DNA from: Capillibacterium thermochitinicola
Lineage (GTDB): Bacteria; Bacillota; UBA4882; UBA10575
Length of the DNA stretch: 64,000 nt
Assembly (NCBI RefSeq): GCF_013664685.1
Contig: NZ_JAAKDE010000013.1
Location: forward strand, 43,358 to 107,357
Direction: 5' to 3'
Made by a program: the position numbers and the translations under genes. A model generated the notes under the pieces. That model searched no databases, had not been told where the DNA came from, and was given only the letters and a program-made list of their open reading frames with translations. Shown here piece after piece: positions 1 to 6,856 of this stretch (position 1 is its first letter; each line of letters begins with the position of its first letter).

Positions 1-738
1 GGAAGCAAAGGATTTACTGAAGGTCCCCATAATCATGTCCACTTCGTCTTCCAGGCCAAAATACTCGGCAGTACCCCGCCCGTTGGCACCGAGGACACCA
101 ATGCCGTGGGCGTCGTCCACTAAAATACGGGCGTTGTATTTCCGGGCCAAGCGGACAATCTCCGGCAAGTTGGCCAGATCGCCTTCCATACTGAAGACGC
201 CATCGGTGATAATCAGTTTCGGCGCGTCTTTTCCCAGTTTTTTCAGGAGATTTTCCAGATCGTCCATGTCGTTATGTTCGTATTTGTACATTTTGGCGAA
301 GGATAAACGACAACCGTCATAGATACTGGCGTGGTTTGCCCGGTCGCAAAGGATATAGTCGCCGCGCCCGGCAATGGCGGAGATGATCCCCAAATTCGCA
401 AGAAAACCGGCTGAGAAGAGGAGAGCTTTCTCCTTCCGCATAAATTTGGCCAGGCGTTCTTCCAGCGTGATATGGAGATCGAGGGTCCCGTTGAGGAACC
501 GGGAACCGGAACAGCCCGAGCCGTATTTGGTGGTCGCCTCGACGGCGGCTTGGATGACCCGCGGATCGTTGGTCAGCCCCAGATAATTGTTGGAACCGAT
601 CATGAGGACATTTTCTTTGTTGCTCATCGTTACGATCGTATCCTGGCCCGTTTGGAGGGCATGGAAGTAAGGATACAACCCGGCGGCCATCGCCTCTTTT
701 GCCATAGTATAATCATAACATTTTTTAAATAAGTCCAT
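1..738 (-). CDS. Alpha-oxoamine synthase family PLP enzyme (serine palmitoyltransferase / glycine C-acetyltransferase-like), 3' end outside window
   Basis: Reading the minus strand from ATG 738 gives 246 residues with no stop before the window edge, so the C-terminal part is missing. GAGGTG lies 9 bases before the start. The frame carries hallmarks of the alpha-oxoamine synthase group of fold-type I PLP enzymes: [25 protein letters not shown], the [10 protein letters not shown] cofactor-aspartate motif, and TFSKSFAS with the Schiff-base lysine at the left edge. Members condense an amino acid with an acyl-CoA (Kbl, BioF, HemA, Spt). The N-terminal pattern (FKKCYDYT...GLYPYF) is more like the Spt-type branch than Kbl or BioF, but substrate cannot be settled from the fragment. 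It is downstream of, and probably co-transcribed with, the twin-P-loop ATPase. Confidence 0.88.
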   Translation of the reverse strand, partial: MDLFKKCYDYTMAKEAMAAGLYPYFHALQTGQDTIVTMSNKENVLMIGSNNYLGLTNDPRVIQAAVEATTKYGSGCSGSRFLNGTLDLHITLEERLAKFMRKEKALLFSAGFLANLGIISAIAGRGDYILCDRANHASIYDGCRLSFAKMYKYEHNDMDDLENLLKKLGKDAPKLIITDGVFSMEGDLANLPEIVRLARKYNARILVDDAHGIGVLGANGRGTAEYFGLEDEVDMIMGTFSKSFAS

Positions 739-851
739 GAACTATGCACCTCGTTCTGTACATAATAATATCCTGCAATTTATTCGTGGGTCATCTTCTT
801 TTTCCTGCTTGTTCTTTCTTTATTTGGAAATATGAAGTGATGGGGACCGGG

Positions 852-1943
852 TCAACGCGGGATTATGCGGTATAAAATGCTGTTGCGCAGTTGTGTTATT
901 TGGTTAAAATCCATACTGTCGACGTAAAGCTCTTCCAGTTCCTGGTGAAATTTTTTTGCTTGGCGCAGCCATCCGACGGCTCTTTCCCAAAGGGTTGAGA
1001 AAACAAGGCGGAATTCTTTCAGGGTATCGCTGTCCGGGCCCAGTTCTGGCTTGAGGAAAGGATCGGTTGCGATATAACGGCACCGGCGGTCGTCATTGGG
1101 CCTGTATTGATGGGGCCAAGTCGAGGTGAAGACGGCGGTCTTCAAGTCCGGGAGCCACAGGTGATCGTATTTGGTCGGATCAAGGGCGCAGTGGAAAACT
1201 TCAACATCGAGGCCAAGGTCAACCGCGGCCGTGACCAGGCGCTTTAAGATTTCGTCCCGGCCCGTCCCCGGCGGCCCGTCCAGGATATATAAGCGTGTTG
1301 CCGCACTGCCAAGGGATTCTAAAAAATGAACGGGGCCATCGGCGGTAATGGCACTGGCAAAAAGGTGACGAAGGTGTCCTTTTTGCCCTGTTGGTTGACA
1401 GTTGGACAAGAGGTCTGCCTTTATTTCATACAGCGCCGTCAACCAAGCCTGCTGGTCTAAACGGGAATAGTTGGTTTTCCGCCAATGCCGGTAAATACCG
1501 AGGGCGGCATTTAAATAAACATAAGCCCGTTCGAAACAGGCTTTCTTTTTTTTCCCGGTTTCCATGATCGGGCTTTGTTTTGCTTTTAAGGATTTAAGGT
1601 TCCAGAAGGCACCGAGGTCGATAATTTCATCGACCGCCCCCGGATAGACCGGATCGATGGTATGGGGCGCAGTACCATCAAGAAAAGCGGTTTTTAAAGC
1701 AGGAATCAGCAGTCCATCAAGGGAATTATGATCCGATGAACAATGAAGATACTCAAGGTCAAAACCGCGCGTCAGCAGTTCCTCGCCAATTTGCTTCATG
1801 AAAGTTGACTTCCCTGTACCCGGGCCACCTTTTAGAATATAACGACGGTACGGCTCGGGACCGACTACTTGATCATAAAACGAATAGAAACCAACGCCGG
1901 TATTTCCACCGGCGAAAAAATGACGGATGCGGCCTGTTTTCAA
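852..1943 (-). CDS. Twin-P-loop ATPase of the PRK06851 type
   Basis: A 363-residue protein. The start is TTG 1943, six bases after GGGAGGGG; the frame stays open further upstream but without a ribosome site. Two P-loop modules are visible: GGPGTGKST at about residues 39-47, and a second, LDGPPGTGRDE, in the C-terminal half. In the second the usual GK[ST] lysine is replaced (GRD), so it may bind nucleotide weakly. Each module is followed by similar text (LEYLHCSSD and VEVFHCALDP, then xLKTAxF), so the protein looks like an internal duplication. The family is widespread in Firmicutes; its role is not established. It precedes the oxoamine synthase on the same strand and is divergent from resA. 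Confidence 0.8.
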   Translation of the reverse strand: MKTGRIRHFFAGGNTGVGFYSFYDQVVGPEPYRRYILKGGPGTGKSTFMKQIGEELLTRGFDLEYLHCSSDHNSLDGLLIPALKTAFLDGTAPHTIDPVYPGAVDEIIDLGAFWNLKSLKAKQSPIMETGKKKKACFERAYVYLNAALGIYRHWRKTNYSRLDQQAWLTALYEIKADLLSNCQPTGQKGHLRHLFASAITADGPVHFLESLGSAATRLYILDGPPGTGRDEILKRLVTAAVDLGLDVEVFHCALDPTKYDHLWLPDLKTAVFTSTWPHQYRPNDDRRCRYIATDPFLKPELGPDSDTLKEFRLVFSTLWERAVGWLRQAKKFHQELEELYVDSMDFNQITQLRNSILYRIIPR

Positions 1944-2005
1944 TTTTATCCCCTCCCGGGTTATAGATATGATTTCAGCTGGCCTTGAGTGCCTGTAAGG
2001 AAAGA

Positions 2006-2034
2006 TTGACAAAGGATTTGATTTGATATATAGT
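2006..2034 (+). promoter_or_regulatory. Sigma-A-type promoter for resA-ccdA
   Basis: TTGACA at 2006-2011 and TATAGT at 2029-2034 are separated by exactly 17 bases, and the resA ribosome site (AAGGGAGG) follows about 20 bases later. Confidence 0.75.
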
Positions 2035-2069
2035 ATACCCAGTACCGTATATAAGGGAGGTTATGGTTA

Positions 2070-2600
2070 ATGCGGAAAAAAGGTCTGTTCATTGCGGGTT
2101 TGCTGGTGGTGGCTCTCCTCCTGGTGGGCTTTGGTTTCAGTCTGGGTGGGAAAAAAGAAGGGGAAGTGGCGCGGGTAGGCGCACTAGCCCCCAATTTCCA
2201 GTTGGAAAACCTCTCCGGGGAAATGGTGGAATTAAAGGATATTTACCGGAAAAACCAACTGACAATGGTTAATTTCTGGGCGACTTGGTGCCCGCCGTGC
2301 CGAATAGAGATCCCTGAATTTGTCCGTATCTACCGGGAATACCGGGCGCGGGGTTTGGAAATTTTGGCGGTGAACGTATGGGAAAACAGTACCCTGGAGC
2401 AACTGCAGGACTTCGTGGCGGCGGCGGGGATGGAGTTTCCGATTCTCCGGGACGTCAAGGAAGATGCTGCGGCCAAATACCAGGTCCGGGGGATACCCAC
2501 GACGGTCTTTATCAACCGCGACGGACGTATTCACGAGATCTTTGTCGGGGCGCTCAGTTACGGACAACTACAGACCAGGCTTGAACGTTATCTGCCGTAA
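2070..2600 (+). CDS. resA: Membrane-anchored thioredoxin-like protein, ResA/TlpA family
   Basis: A 176-residue protein with a lysine/arginine N-terminus and one hydrophobic anchor (about residues 6-24), then a TlpA/AhpC-TSA thioredoxin domain facing outside the membrane. The active site WCPPC (Cys74, Cys77) and a later GIPTTVFI with the cis-proline are intact. ResA-type proteins reduce disulfides in apocytochrome c or other exported proteins, with electrons passed through CcdA, which is the next gene (40 bases on). The start is ATG 2070, with AAGGGAGG nine bases upstream; an ATG at 2063 is in another frame. The physiological target is unknown because no cytochrome c genes lie nearby. Confidence 0.88.
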   Translation: MRKKGLFIAGLLVVALLLVGFGFSLGGKKEGEVARVGALAPNFQLENLSGEMVELKDIYRKNQLTMVNFWATWCPPCRIEIPEFVRIYREYRARGLEILAVNVWENSTLEQLQDFVAAAGMEFPILRDVKEDAAAKYQVRGIPTTVFINRDGRIHEIFVGALSYGQLQTRLERYLP

Positions 2601-2639
2601 CGGAGCAGGCCAAAAGAAATAATAAAAGGAGGACCAGCT

Positions 2640-3371
2640 ATGGAGACCCCAGGTTTTTTCCTTTCGTTTATAGCGGGCTTACTCTCCTTTTTCTCCCCGT
2701 GTGTTCTGGCCATGGCCCCCGGTTACCTGGCCGTGTTAACCGGAGCCCTTCCAACCGATGAGAAGCATGATCAGCGGTTGATGGTGAAAGCGGCGGCCAC
2801 TTTTATCCTCGGCTTCTCCCTGGTCTTTGTGTTGTTGGGGGCGGCCTTTTCGGCTCTGGGGCAGTACCTTTCCGGGTTACGGGTGGCCTTTCTTAAAGTC
2901 GGCGGCGGGCTCCTCATTCTTCTGGGGCTGTGGCAATGGGGAATCTTTCGTTTCTTCCCTTTGCAACAGGAATACCGCTTTCAGCTGAAGAAACCGCTGG
3001 CCGGGGTTGCCGGTTGGTTGCTGGCGGGGATCACTTTTGCTTTTGGGTGGACACCCTGCGTCGGGCCGATCCTCGGGATGATTTTGACGCTGGCCGGGAG
3101 TGCGGGGCAGATCACCACCGGTGTCCTACTGCTCTTCGTTTACGCGCTGGGGTTGGCGACACCCTTTTTCTTAATGGCACTGGCCTACCGCCGGTTCTAT
3201 CTTTGGTCAAAAAAAATAAGTCGCTATACCGCGATAATTACATTCCTCTCCGGCTTACTCCTGATCGTTGTTGGGATTCTGCTTTTTACCGACCGTTTTA
3301 CCCTTCTGTCCATCTATTTAAACAAGGTTCTGGGTGGTCGCTCACTGGAAAACCTTTTATTGCCGGACTAG
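2640..3371 (+). CDS. ccdA: CcdA-type thiol-disulfide transporter of the membrane
   Basis: A 243-residue integral membrane protein with about six hydrophobic segments. The two redox cysteines sit in characteristic proline contexts: FFSPCVLAM (Cys21) in the first segment and GWTPCVGP in the fourth. The family (CcdA/DsbD core) carries electrons from cytoplasmic thioredoxin across the membrane to ResA-like proteins, matching its position directly behind resA. AAAGGAGGACC precedes ATG 2640. The stop overlaps by two bases the stop of the convergent small gene on the minus strand. Confidence 0.92.
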   Translation: METPGFFLSFIAGLLSFFSPCVLAMAPGYLAVLTGALPTDEKHDQRLMVKAAATFILGFSLVFVLLGAAFSALGQYLSGLRVAFLKVGGGLLILLGLWQWGIFRFFPLQQEYRFQLKKPLAGVAGWLLAGITFAFGWTPCVGPILGMILTLAGSAGQITTGVLLLFVYALGLATPFFLMALAYRRFYLWSKKISRYTAIITFLSGLLLIVVGILLFTDRFTLLSIYLNKVLGGRSLENLLLPD

Positions 3372-3562
3372 ATAAAATCCCCGTTGGCGATGGTGACCCA
3401 GAACGGATCTTTCTTTGAACGGTTCAGATCGGCAAAGAAGGTCTTTACCCAAAGCTCGTCAAATTCGTTCAGTTTAACCCTGGCGTTGAGATGGGTAATT
3501 GTGCTGGGGACCAAATCCAGCGCGTATTGATAATGGCGGTGCTTGTAACGGGAACGGGACAC
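3368..3562 (-). CDS. Small protein of unknown function, 64 residues
   Basis: I do not recognise this protein. The start is GTG 3562, preceded by GGGGAGAGGTGATC, a strong and well-placed ribosome site, which is the main reason for treating it as real. It is basic at the N-terminus (SRSRYKHRHYQY) and has a mixed hydrophobic/charged body with three tryptophans or phenylalanines near the end. There is no signal peptide or membrane segment. The folded region at 3595-3735 lies immediately upstream on its strand and could be its leader. Confidence 0.5.
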   Translation of the reverse strand: MSRSRYKHRHYQYALDLVPSTITHLNARVKLNEFDELWVKTFFADLNRSKKDPFWVTIANGDFI

Positions 3563-3594
3563 TTGGGATCACCTCTCCCCTAAGAAAATATTAA

Positions 3595-3735
3595 TCGGTC
3601 ATGGAAGCGGAACCATAGGTTCCTACGGCCAAGACCTGTTACTGTCCGCCTTTGGGGTCGGTCGTCCACCTGGCGACGAATTTTCATTTGCCGGCGGGAG
3701 CCCGGGTGGACGAGCGTGATGAGCCCCAAAGGCTT
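3595..3735. other. Folded non-coding region, candidate structured RNA
   Basis: Nested, perfectly complementary arms: GCCTTTGGGG (3648-3657) with CCCCAAAGGC (3724-3733), enclosing GTCCACC (3664-3670) with GGTGGAC (3705-3711), separated by an asymmetric internal loop of 6 versus 12 bases. A third hairpin GGAACC-ATA-GGTTCC (3609-3623) precedes it and is itself flanked by GGTC and GACC. No convincing gene covers it. The strand is undecided: on minus it would lead into the 64-residue gene, on plus it is about 330 bases before cotJA. It does not match a riboswitch class I can recall. Confidence 0.45.
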
Positions 3736-3885
3736 GAGAAGTATCTTGTTGTTATGGGCCCCAAAAAGAAGCGTAAAAATCCTGTTTGCCACACACAAAC
3801 ATATTAGTTATCCATTTAAGCTGGAAATCCTTCCCATAAATTCGCCTTAATCTCCCGATAAAACTGTTTAAATTACGGGTTGACC

Positions 3886-3918
3886 AAATGCCTTTGTCTG
3901 TTACAGACAAAGGCATTT
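3886..3918. repeat. Perfect 33-base palindrome
   Basis: AAATGCCTTTGTCTG (3886-3900), TTA, then the exact reverse complement (3904-3918). The 15-base arms have no mismatch. There is no T-run on either side, so it is not a standard intrinsic terminator; it could be an RNA hairpin or a protein-binding site upstream of cotJABC. The rest of the 3563-4069 gap shows no convincing gene. Confidence 0.7.
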
Positions 3919-4069
3919 CTGTATTATTCGGGACGACCGGGACGGTTCGTAGGACACGGGCATTTTCCTGGTACAAGGGGTGCCATTAACCGCGGTCAGG
4001 AATAGGATATAGTAATCCAAAACCACAGTTGGCGCTTGTTCTGGAGTACACAAAGGAGGGATTGTGCAG

Positions 4070-4216
4070 ATGTACACATCCAATGACCATATGCGTTTGG
4101 CTAGGGCATATGTTCCATTCCAAATCTTCTCCAAACGCTGGGAGCCTATGGAGGGTTTGCTGAAGGGAACAATCTTCCCCGAGCTATACTTTCCATACCG
4201 AAAAGATAAAAGGTGA
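4070..4216 (+). CDS. cotJA: Spore coat associated protein CotJA, short form
   Basis: A 48-residue frame that begins at ATG 4070, nine bases after AAAGGAGGG, and ends at TGA 4214-4216. Its text (MRLARAYVPFQ, then EPMEGLLKGTIFPELYFPY) is the CotJA family core. Directly behind come cotJB and cotJC in the canonical order, which confirms it. CotJA is needed in Bacillus for assembly of CotJC into the coat. It lacks the longer proline-rich N-terminus of the Bacillus protein; short forms are usual in clostridia. GTG 4064 is an in-frame alternative but sits too close to the ribosome site. No clear sigma-E promoter was found upstream. Confidence 0.9.
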   Translation: MYTSNDHMRLARAYVPFQIFSKRWEPMEGLLKGTIFPELYFPYRKDKR

Positions 4217-4230
4217 AAGGAGCTTACACG

Positions 4231-4485
4231 ATGGATCGGGAACAGCTGTCTATGCTTAAAGAGTTAATGGCGCTTGAGTTTGCGGTCTTGGAATTCCATC
4301 TTTATCTGGATACGCACCCGACCGACCAGCGGGCGTTGATGGAATACAATTCCCTTGTTCAGCAATTATCAGTGCTTAAACGACAGTATCAGGACCGTTA
4401 CGGCCCTTTGACCTGGCAGGAACCAAGTGCTTATCCCTGGCAATGGATCAATGAGCCCTGGCCCTGGGAAATCTGTTACGAATAG
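4231..4485 (+). CDS. cotJB: Spore coat protein CotJB
   Basis: An 84-residue acidic, helical protein starting at ATG 4231 after GAAAGGAGC; the frame is open to GTG 4213 but that start overlaps cotJA and lacks a ribosome site. The core (LKELMALEFAVLEFHLYLDTHP...) and the C-terminal tryptophan/proline-rich tail (PWPWEICYE) are typical of the CotJB family. It is translated in one operon with cotJA (14-base gap) and cotJC (13-base gap), and is a component of the spore coat or inner coat in Bacillus. Confidence 0.95.
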   Translation: MDREQLSMLKELMALEFAVLEFHLYLDTHPTDQRALMEYNSLVQQLSVLKRQYQDRYGPLTWQEPSAYPWQWINEPWPWEICYE

Positions 4486-4498
4486 GGGGTAATCATAA

Positions 4499-5071
4499 AT
4501 GTGGATATATGAAAAAAAGTTACAGTATCCGGCTAAGGTTGGGCGGGCTAATGTGAAAATGGCGAAATACCTGATCACCCAGTATGGTGGGCCTGATGGA
4601 GAATTGGCCGCTTCGATGCGTTATCTGACCCAACGCTACCATATGCCCACCCCCCAAGCCAAAGGGATCTTAACGGATATCGGCACGGAAGAGCTGGCCC
4701 ATCTGGAAATAATCGGAACTTTGGTGTATAAACTGATGGACCGGGCATCCATCGAAGAGATTAAAGCCGCCGATTTGGGCGCTTACTATGCGGATCATGA
4801 CCGGGGACTCTATTACGTTAATGGGGAAGGGGTGCCGTGGACGGCAGCTTACATCCAATCGAAAGGCGATCCCATCGCCGATCTCCATGAAGATATGGCG
4901 GCGGAGGAGAAAGCCCGGGCGACCTATGATTGGCTAATTAACCTCTCCGATGATCCGGACTTAAATGATACGCTTAAGTTTTTACGGGAAAGGGAGATTG
5001 TCCATTTCCAACGTTTTGGGGAAGCCCTCCAGATCGTCCAGGAGTATCTGGATTCCAAGAAATACTTCTAA
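4499..5071 (+). CDS. cotJC: Spore coat protein CotJC, manganese-catalase-like
   Basis: A 190-residue protein of the ferritin-like manganese catalase family, full length for CotJC. It begins with the usual MWIYEKKLQYP and contains the metal-ligand pattern TDIGTEELAHLEIIGTL and later DLHEDMAAEEKAR and REREIVHFQRFGEAL, giving the two ExxH-type pairs of a di-metal site. Members are built into the spore coat; peroxide-degrading activity is reported for clostridial homologues. It is last in the cotJ operon, with an intrinsic terminator directly after the stop. Confidence 0.96.
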   Translation: MWIYEKKLQYPAKVGRANVKMAKYLITQYGGPDGELAASMRYLTQRYHMPTPQAKGILTDIGTEELAHLEIIGTLVYKLMDRASIEEIKAADLGAYYADHDRGLYYVNGEGVPWTAAYIQSKGDPIADLHEDMAAEEKARATYDWLINLSDDPDLNDTLKFLREREIVHFQRFGEALQIVQEYLDSKKYF

Positions 5072-5093
5072 AACCGGCCACGCCGGTTTTTTT
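5069..5093 (+). terminator. Intrinsic terminator of cotJABC
   Basis: AAACCGGC-CAC-GCCGGTTTTTTT starts at the cotJC stop codon: a short GC-rich stem followed by seven T. Confidence 0.85.
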
Positions 5094-5177
5094 ATGGAAT
5101 TTATTTTTTGTAGCGGGTTTGGGTAACCTAAGAACGACGAAAACCCGGACTTGCCGGAGACATTTGGAGGTGGCACG

Positions 5178-5396
5178 GTGGCCAAGCGGAAACGGCCTCC
5201 CAATAAAAGAAAAAGTGAGTTGGAGAACCTGAAATGGGAAGTGGCTGATCTTTTTGGTTTGGATGATGATCTCGCGCAAGGCGGTGACGAGCTGTCGGTG
5301 CGCGAAGCGGGAAAAATCGGCGGTAATATGGTAAAGAAGCTCGTCGAGAAAGGGAAGGAAGCGCTCAAACAGGAACGGGAGGATGCCAAACAATAG
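5178..5396 (+). CDS. Alpha/beta-type small acid-soluble spore protein
   Basis: A 72-residue protein. GTG 5178 follows GGAGG by seven bases. The two helices of the SASP fold are recognisable: LENLKWEVADLFGLDDDL, and LSVREAGKIGGNMVKKLVEKG, matching the family pattern (LKxExAxELG; TSRxxGxxGGxMVKRMI). These proteins coat and protect spore DNA and are degraded at germination by Gpr. The germination protease site region is atypical here (DDLAQGGDELS), and the N-terminus is unusually rich in lysine and arginine, so it is a divergent member. It is followed by its own terminator. Confidence 0.82.
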   Translation: MAKRKRPPNKRKSELENLKWEVADLFGLDDDLAQGGDELSVREAGKIGGNMVKKLVEKGKEALKQEREDAKQ

Positions 5397-5404
5397 GTTA
5401 CAGT

Positions 5405-5427
5405 AAGGCCGGAAACGGCCTTTTTTA
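5405..5427 (+). terminator. Intrinsic terminator of the SASP gene
   Basis: AAGGCCG-GAAA-CGGCCTTTTTTA, a 7-bp stem with a GNRA-type loop and a T-run, nine bases after the stop codon. Confidence 0.85.
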
Positions 5428-5493
5428 TATGCGCCGCTACCAAAGACAATTGCTAAAAGTTTCTTTTTGCGTTATCCTATAATAAGGGTGATT

Positions 5494-6855
5494 ATGTTGG
5501 AAAACTGCTGGAATCAAAAATACCATCTGGAAATATTTGGGTGCCAGATGAACTTTCATGATGCGGAAAAAACTGCCGGAATTCTGGAGAAAATGGGTTT
5601 TACGAAAGCGGACACAGCGGAAGAGGCCGATGTGATTCTCTTGATTACTTGTTGTGTCCGTGAAAATGCCGAGAACCGTTTATACGGGCATCTTGGTAAT
5701 TTAAAACCCTTAAAACAAAAGAATCCGGAGCTGATTATCGGAGTGGGCGGTTGTATGGCGCAGCTTCCTTCGGTGCGGGAAAAGATTGCGGAGTATCACC
5801 CCCATATTGATCTGCTTTTTGGGGCCTTCAACCTCCACCAGCTTCCGGATCTAATCATGCGGATCAGGGAGACCGGTAGCCGGATCCTGGAGGTGCCGGG
5901 GGACGGCGAGATCCAAGAAGATCTCCCGGTGACCAGGGAAAGTTCCTTCCGTGCCTGGGTCACGGTGATTTACGGGTGTAATAATTTTTGTACATATTGT
6001 ATTGTTCCTTATGTTCGCGGCCGGGAAAAAAGCCGTCGTCCGGAGAAGATCCTGGCCGAGGTCCGCCGTCTGGCGGCCGAAGGGATCAAAGAGGTTACCC
6101 TCCTTGGGCAAAACGTCAACAGTTACGGGTTGGATTTTCCCGCGGCCGAGCGGACGGATTTTGCCGATCTTTTAGGCCTGATCAATCAGGTCGAAGGGAT
6201 TACCCGCATCCGGTTCCAAACCTCCCATCCCAAGGACCTTTCAGATAAACTAATCCGGCAGATGGCGGAGGCGGAAAAGGTCTGCGAGCATCTTCACCTG
6301 CCGCTTCAAGCCGGGAGCGATAAAATTTTGCGGATGATGAACCGGAAATACACCCGGGATGACTATTTACGGCTGGTGGACAAGTTACGCACCCGGATTC
6401 CCGATTTGGCGCTCACCACCGACCTGATTGTCGGTTTTCCCGGGGAGGAAGAGGCGGACTTCCAGGACACCCTGGAGATGGTGGAAAAAGTAGGCTTTGA
6501 TGCCGCCTTTACCTTTGCCTATTCGCCACGAGTCGGTACCCAGGCCGCCAAGATGGAGAACCAGGTACCGGAGGAAGAAAAGATGGATCGCCTGTACCGG
6601 TTGATCGAGGTGGTGAATAAGCAGGCCAAAGCGGCCAACCAGCGCCTGGAGGGAAAGGTCGAAACAATTCTGGTGGAAGGTCCCAGCCCGAAGCGGAAGG
6701 AGATCTTTTGCGGGCGGACCCGTGGTAATAAACTGGTGCTTTTTACCCCGCCGTCCTCCGGTCCGGACCTGATCGGGACGGAGATCAAAGTTAAAATCAA
6801 GAAGGGCTTAACCTACACCTTACAAGGGGAAGTCGTCGATCGGGAGGTGTTCTGA
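5494..6855 (+). CDS. miaB: tRNA-2-methylthio-N6-dimethylallyladenosine synthase MiaB
   Basis: A 453-residue methylthiotransferase that adds the 2-methylthio group to i6A37 of tRNAs reading UNN codons. The N-terminal UPF0004 domain has its three cluster cysteines (FGCQMN, the Cys in LITCCVRE, and GGCMAQ); the radical SAM triad CNNFCTYC follows at about residues 160-170, and a TRAM domain closes the protein. ATG 5494 is chosen because AAGGGTG lies just upstream; the frame is open to 5467. It heads a run with mutS, mutL, miaA and hfq, with mutS starting two bases after its stop. MiaA, which makes its substrate, is three genes on. Confidence 0.96.
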   Translation: MLENCWNQKYHLEIFGCQMNFHDAEKTAGILEKMGFTKADTAEEADVILLITCCVRENAENRLYGHLGNLKPLKQKNPELIIGVGGCMAQLPSVREKIAEYHPHIDLLFGAFNLHQLPDLIMRIRETGSRILEVPGDGEIQEDLPVTRESSFRAWVTVIYGCNNFCTYCIVPYVRGREKSRRPEKILAEVRRLAAEGIKEVTLLGQNVNSYGLDFPAAERTDFADLLGLINQVEGITRIRFQTSHPKDLSDKLIRQMAEAEKVCEHLHLPLQAGSDKILRMMNRKYTRDDYLRLVDKLRTRIPDLALTTDLIVGFPGEEEADFQDTLEMVEKVGFDAAFTFAYSPRVGTQAAKMENQVPEEEKMDRLYRLIEVVNKQAKAANQRLEGKVETILVEGPSPKRKEIFCGRTRGNKLVLFTPPSSGPDLIGTEIKVKIKKGLTYTLQGEVVDREVF

Positions 6856-6856
6856 T

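Noticed and set aside
3595..3735. Cyclic-di-GMP, cobalamin, THF, ZTP, or yybP riboswitch
   Set aside because: None of their conserved core sequences could be found on either strand.
3580..4134. Three minus-strand frames of 72-77 codons in the cotJ upstream gap
   Set aside because: No ribosome sites, cover nested helices and a palindrome, and overlap cotJA.
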